Assembly (NCBI RefSeq): GCF_010977555.1 | Contig: NZ_CP048815.1 | Coordinates: 930,001-994,000, forward strand | Source: Caulobacter rhizosphaerae | GTDB lineage: Bacteria > Pseudomonadota > Alphaproteobacteria > Caulobacterales > Caulobacteraceae | Direction of reading: 5' to 3' | Length of the DNA stretch: 64,000 bases | Shown here: one piece after another, positions 61,326-64,000 of the stretch | Numbering within the stretch: position 1 is the stretch's first letter | Layout of the letters: each line of letters begins with the position of its first letter | The notes under the pieces: model-generated | The model's database searches: none | The model's input: the letters and a program-made list of their open reading frames with translations, nothing else | What the model was told of the DNA's origin: nothing | Made by a program: the position numbers and the translations under genes

Positions 61326-62710
61326 CAACCAGCCCTCGTGAAGACGGCCATCTGGGTCGGCGCGCCGAGCGTCTCGTCGCGCTTGCCGATGTCGTCGTAG
61401 GCGACCGTGTAGCCGTGGGCGGACGCCACGCCTTCGGCCCAGGCGCGGAACTGCGCCCGCGTCCACTCGAACCGGTGGTCCGGATGGCGGAAGGCGCCGG
61501 CGGTCAGGTTCGGGAAGAGGGCGTTGTACTCGGCGTTCGGCGTAGTCACGACCACGGTCCTGGGCCCCGCCGCGCCGAACACCACCTTCTGCAAGGCGGG
61601 CAGGCGGTCGGCGTCCAGATGTTCGATCACCTCGACCAGGGCTGCGGCGTCGACATCCTCCCAGCGACGATCGCGGTAGGTGACCGAGCCGTGCAGCAGG
61701 GTGACCCGACCTTCGGGCGGACCGCCGGCCAGGTGCAGCTTCAGCCGCTTGGCCGCCCATTCCAAGTCGCGGGCGGCGGCGTCGACGCCGATCAGGCGCT
61801 CGACCCAGCGTTCGCGCACCAGGCGCTGCAGCAGCTTGCCCTCGCCGCAGCCGAGGTCGGCGATCGCCTTGGCGCCGCTGGCGCGCAGGGCCTCGGCGAC
61901 GGCGGCCATCCGTTCGTCGTTGAGGCGCAGCGGCGCTTCCAGCGCATCCTCGGCGCCGGGCTTGCGTTCAGCCGGATCGACGGCCTCGTCGCGGGTCTCG
62001 GGCGCCAGGCGCTCCAGAGCGTCGCGGGCCAGGGCCTTGCGATGGATCAGGTAGCGGCGGACGATCAGGTCGCGGGCCGGATGGGCTTCCAGCCAGCCCT
62101 CGCCGCGCCGCATCAGCTTCTCCACCTCGTCGTCGCCGACCCAGTAGTGCTTGTCGTCGTCCAGCACCGGGATCAGCACATAGAGGTGGTTCAGCAGGTC
62201 GCGCAGGCGCGCGGTCGCCGACAGGCGCAGGGTCACGTAGCGCGACGGCGCGCCGTCCGCGCCGGCCACGCCCTCGACGTCGACGGTCCAGCCCAGCGGC
62301 TCGAACAGCTGGCGCACCAGGGCCTCGCCGCCCCGCGCGGGCAGGGGCGTGACGACGGCCTCCAGGGGGATCGCGCTCTGCGCCAGTTCTGGCCGCTCGC
62401 GCGAGGTCCCGGTCATGGCCGTGCGCAGGGCGCGGGCCAGGGCCACGGACAGGAAGGACGAGGCGGCGTAGGGGCGGTCGTTGACGTACTGGTCCAGCAG
62501 GCCGTCGCCCCGGCCCTTGCCACGCACCAGGCCGACGGGATCGACGTCCAGCATCAGGGCCGCCTCGCAGCGATCCTCGCCGACCTGCGGATAGAAGACG
62601 TGCGCCTTGCCGAACGGCAGCTCGGTCTCGTGCACGCGGCCGGGGTGCTTGTGCAGCAGGAAGCCCAGGTCGGTGGCGGGGCGATGGGTGGTGGCGATCG
62701 ACAGGAACAT
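61325..62710 (-). CDS. hen1: Hen1 3'-terminal RNA 2'-O-methyltransferase, 461 aa
   Basis: It adds a 2'-O-methyl group to the 3' end at the break before sealing, protecting repaired RNA from re-cutting. The N-terminal 240 residues (MFLSIATTHRPATDLGFLLH, KHPGRVHETELPFGKAHVFY) form the bacterial Hen1 N-domain that activates the Pnkp ligase. The C-terminal methyltransferase has AIADLGCGEGKLLQRLV (SAM binding). The metal site is ALVEVIEHLDADRL (E-x-x-E-H) and AFRHPDHRFEWT (H-x-x-H). Full-length and intact. Directly coupled to the next gene. Confidence 0.93.
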   Translation of the reverse strand: MFLSIATTHRPATDLGFLLHKHPGRVHETELPFGKAHVFYPQVGEDRCEAALMLDVDPVGLVRGKGRGDGLLDQYVNDRPYAASSFLSVALARALRTAMTGTSRERPELAQSAIPLEAVVTPLPARGGEALVRQLFEPLGWTVDVEGVAGADGAPSRYVTLRLSATARLRDLLNHLYVLIPVLDDDKHYWVGDDEVEKLMRRGEGWLEAHPARDLIVRRYLIHRKALARDALERLAPETRDEAVDPAERKPGAEDALEAPLRLNDERMAAVAEALRASGAKAIADLGCGEGKLLQRLVRERWVERLIGVDAAARDLEWAAKRLKLHLAGGPPEGRVTLLHGSVTYRDRRWEDVDAAALVEVIEHLDADRLPALQKVVFGAAGPRTVVVTTPNAEYNALFPNLTAGAFRHPDHRFEWTRAQFRAWAEGVASAHGYTVAYDDIGKRDETLGAPTQMAVFTRAG

Positions 62711-62731
62711 CGGAGGCTTTCGGACGGGCGT

Positions 62732-62977
62732 TCAGTCTTCAGAAGGGGAGTCTTCGGCCGGGTCGAGCTGGTCGTACTCGCCCGGCCGAAGACCGGTCAG
62801 TCGGTAGATGAGCAGCCAGGCCTCGACGGCGGCGGCGACCGGACCGGGAACCGGCAAGCCCGCGAACCAGCGGGATACCGAGGACCGGTCCACCCCCAGG
62901 GTTTCGGCGAGCCGGGACATCCAGCCCCGCTCGCCGAAAAGGGTGATCGCCGCCTGCCGCAAGGCCTCCGGGCTCAT
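62732..62977 (-). CDS. Small HTH protein in the RNA-repair operon, 81 aa
   Basis: A single helix-turn-helix is visible ([40 protein letters not shown]), followed by an acidic tail (DQLDPAEDSPSED). It starts one base after the stop of the Ro60-like gene and ends 21 bases before Hen1. It may regulate the operon or act as a nucleic-acid adaptor; neither is shown by sequence. Confidence 0.75.
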   Translation of the reverse strand: MSPEALRQAAITLFGERGWMSRLAETLGVDRSSVSRWFAGLPVPGPVAAAVEAWLLIYRLTGLRPGEYDQLDPAEDSPSED

Positions 62978-62978
62978 C

Positions 62979-64000
62979 CTAGCGAACCTCCGCCGTCAGG
63001 CGTTCGTGCTCGCGGATGAAGCCCAGGACGGCCTCGGAGAAGCCGTCAACATGGACCCAGTTCGGGCCGTAGCCGACGCCGTTCCGGGCGCTGGCGACGT
63101 TGACCATATAGGCCTTGGCCGCCTTCGGGGCCGGAACCCGGTCGTGGGACTGCTCGTCGGTCACCACGATCAGCCGGTCGTGGGCCAGGGCGTTGATCTT
63201 TTCGATCGCCTGGCCCAGTTCCGTGCCGCCGTGGGGCTGCGAGCGGATCACCACGTCGACCCCCGCCATGCCCCGACGGGGCGGGACTTCCTTCACCGCG
63301 TTGGAGAAGGTGAAGACCCGCACCTCGCCCGGCACGATCGAGGCCAGGGTGGCGGCCGCGTCCATCCGGGTCAGGTCCGACCGGGCCGACAGACGGGCGT
63401 CCATCGAGCCGGAGACGTCGACCAGAATGATCGTCCGCCCATCGAAGACCGCGCCTTCCAGCACGGTCTCGGCCAGCGCCTGGTCGAGCCAGGGCTCGAA
63501 CCGCGGCGCGGCCCGGGCGGCCGCCACGTAGCGGAAGGGCAGGACCCGTTCCGCGCCGCGCCGCGCCAGGATGGCGTCCTTGACCAGGGCCTCGTCGACG
63601 CCGGCCTGATCCATGTTCCGGAGGTTCCGGAGCAAGGCCAGGTAGCCCAGCTTCTTCTCGGCCAGCAGGCGCTGGAAGGTTTCGCGCTTGTCCGCGCCGC
63701 CCGAGAGCGCGACCTCCCAGGTGTCCGGCGCCGTCAGCGTGCGGTCGGCGACCTGCTTCCACAGGGCCGCCTGCGCCTCGTCCTTCGGCTTGGCGTGGAC
63801 CAGGAACAGCACGTCGCGCAGCTTCACCGGACCCTCGCGGTCGTACTTGGCCAGCTGATAGGCGTCGAACTTGCCGAAGGCGGCCGCGAGGCCCTTCTTC
63901 GTCTGCTTGCTCAGCGGCCGCCGGCCATGGCGCCAGTAGAGCGCCAGGAACTCGGTGATTTCGTCGGCGCGCTGGATCACCCGCTCGATCGTCTGGGCGA
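62979..64000 (-). CDS. Ro60/TROVE-vWA RNA-binding protein (5' end outside window)
   Basis: A bacterial Ro60 (Rsr) homologue that binds misfolded or damaged RNA and Y RNAs. The visible part of the HEAT-like TROVE ring includes RPLSKQTKKGLAAAFGKFDA, YQLAKYDREGPVKLRDVLFL and YLALLRNLRNMDQAGVDEAL. The vWA domain has the MIDAS motif TIILVDVSGSMDARLS, with SQPHGGTELGQAI and LIVVTDEQSHD. The frame is open across position 64000 (VIQRADEITEF is internal), so the start lies outside. It is first of the visible RNA-repair operon genes. Ro60 is better known beside RtcB/RtcA; here it leads a Pnkp/Hen1 set. No Y RNA is visible in the window. Confidence 0.9.
   Translation of the reverse strand, partial: AQTIERVIQRADEITEFLALYWRHGRRPLSKQTKKGLAAAFGKFDAYQLAKYDREGPVKLRDVLFLVHAKPKDEAQAALWKQVADRTLTAPDTWEVALSGGADKRETFQRLLAEKKLGYLALLRNLRNMDQAGVDEALVKDAILARRGAERVLPFRYVAAARAAPRFEPWLDQALAETVLEGAVFDGRTIILVDVSGSMDARLSARSDLTRMDAAATLASIVPGEVRVFTFSNAVKEVPPRRGMAGVDVVIRSQPHGGTELGQAIEKINALAHDRLIVVTDEQSHDRVPAPKAAKAYMVNVASARNGVGYGPNWVHVDGFSEAVLGFIREHERLTAEVR

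Noticed and set aside
61415-63019. 534-residue plus-strand ORF
   Set aside because: Antisense shadow of Hen1 and the HTH gene.

Overview
The window comes from a GC-rich alphaproteobacterium, most likely Caulobacter or a close relative. Pointers are a CarD-type regulator, a Suv3-like helicase overlapping an S4-domain gene, an FdxA-type ferredoxin, an HWE-family histidine kinase, a TonB receptor with an STN domain, and large secreted glycosidases. All assignments were made by eye from sequence; no database search was run.

Layout. (1) 1-2.4 kb: 3' part of a TonB-dependent receptor gene on the minus strand. (2) 2.4-5.5 kb: a scar region with a small unknown gene, a fragment of a STAND-type ATPase gene, a 5'-truncated IS3-family element, and repeated TTAAGTTG/CAACTTAA motifs. 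(3) 5.5-41 kb: an accessory island, less GC-rich by eye than the right flank and packed with defence-type genes. It opens with a large serine recombinase followed by two ParB/RepB-like proteins. Then come a beta-mannanase gene that meets a broken HNH-type gene, a four-gene operon built on a DUF4062-STAND-TPR protein, a cytosine methyltransferase/DUF4928 restriction pair with a DUF3883 protein, a cluster of two helicase-nuclease fusions with a predicted cysteine peptidase, a second giant STAND protein with a Cap4-like nuclease domain, an unrecognised 391-residue protein, and a Rad50-like ATPase paired with a metallo-beta-lactamase-fold protein. An imperfect 70-bp direct repeat (55 of 70 identical, no gaps) lies at 5036-5105 and again at 41105-41174, directly beside a tRNA-Arg(CCT) gene at 41182-41258. 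(4) 41-64 kb: core-like chromosome. It holds a two-component pair, an XRE regulator with a palindromic operator, an Hsp20 gene with a probable ROSE-type RNA thermometer, a GH31 glycosidase with a LacI-type operator, CarD, FdxA, a GGDEF/EAL protein, the Suv3-like helicase and S4 protein, and finally an RNA-repair operon (Ro60/TROVE protein, HTH protein, Hen1, unknown protein, Pnkp).

How it works together. The island reads as a defence island: several nuclease-carrying or nucleotide-sensing ATPases, one restriction-modification system and mobility genes. The best candidates for under-described systems are the DUF4062-STAND operon (10849-16526), the Rad50-like/MBL pair (36394-40816) and the helicase-nuclease cluster (22111-29460). 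Several broken or frameshifted genes (3284, 9723, 17332, 26396, 35280) show that the island has been rearranged repeatedly. The RNA-repair operon at the right edge would seal cleaved RNAs, mark their 3' ends by 2'-O-methylation and bind damaged RNA.
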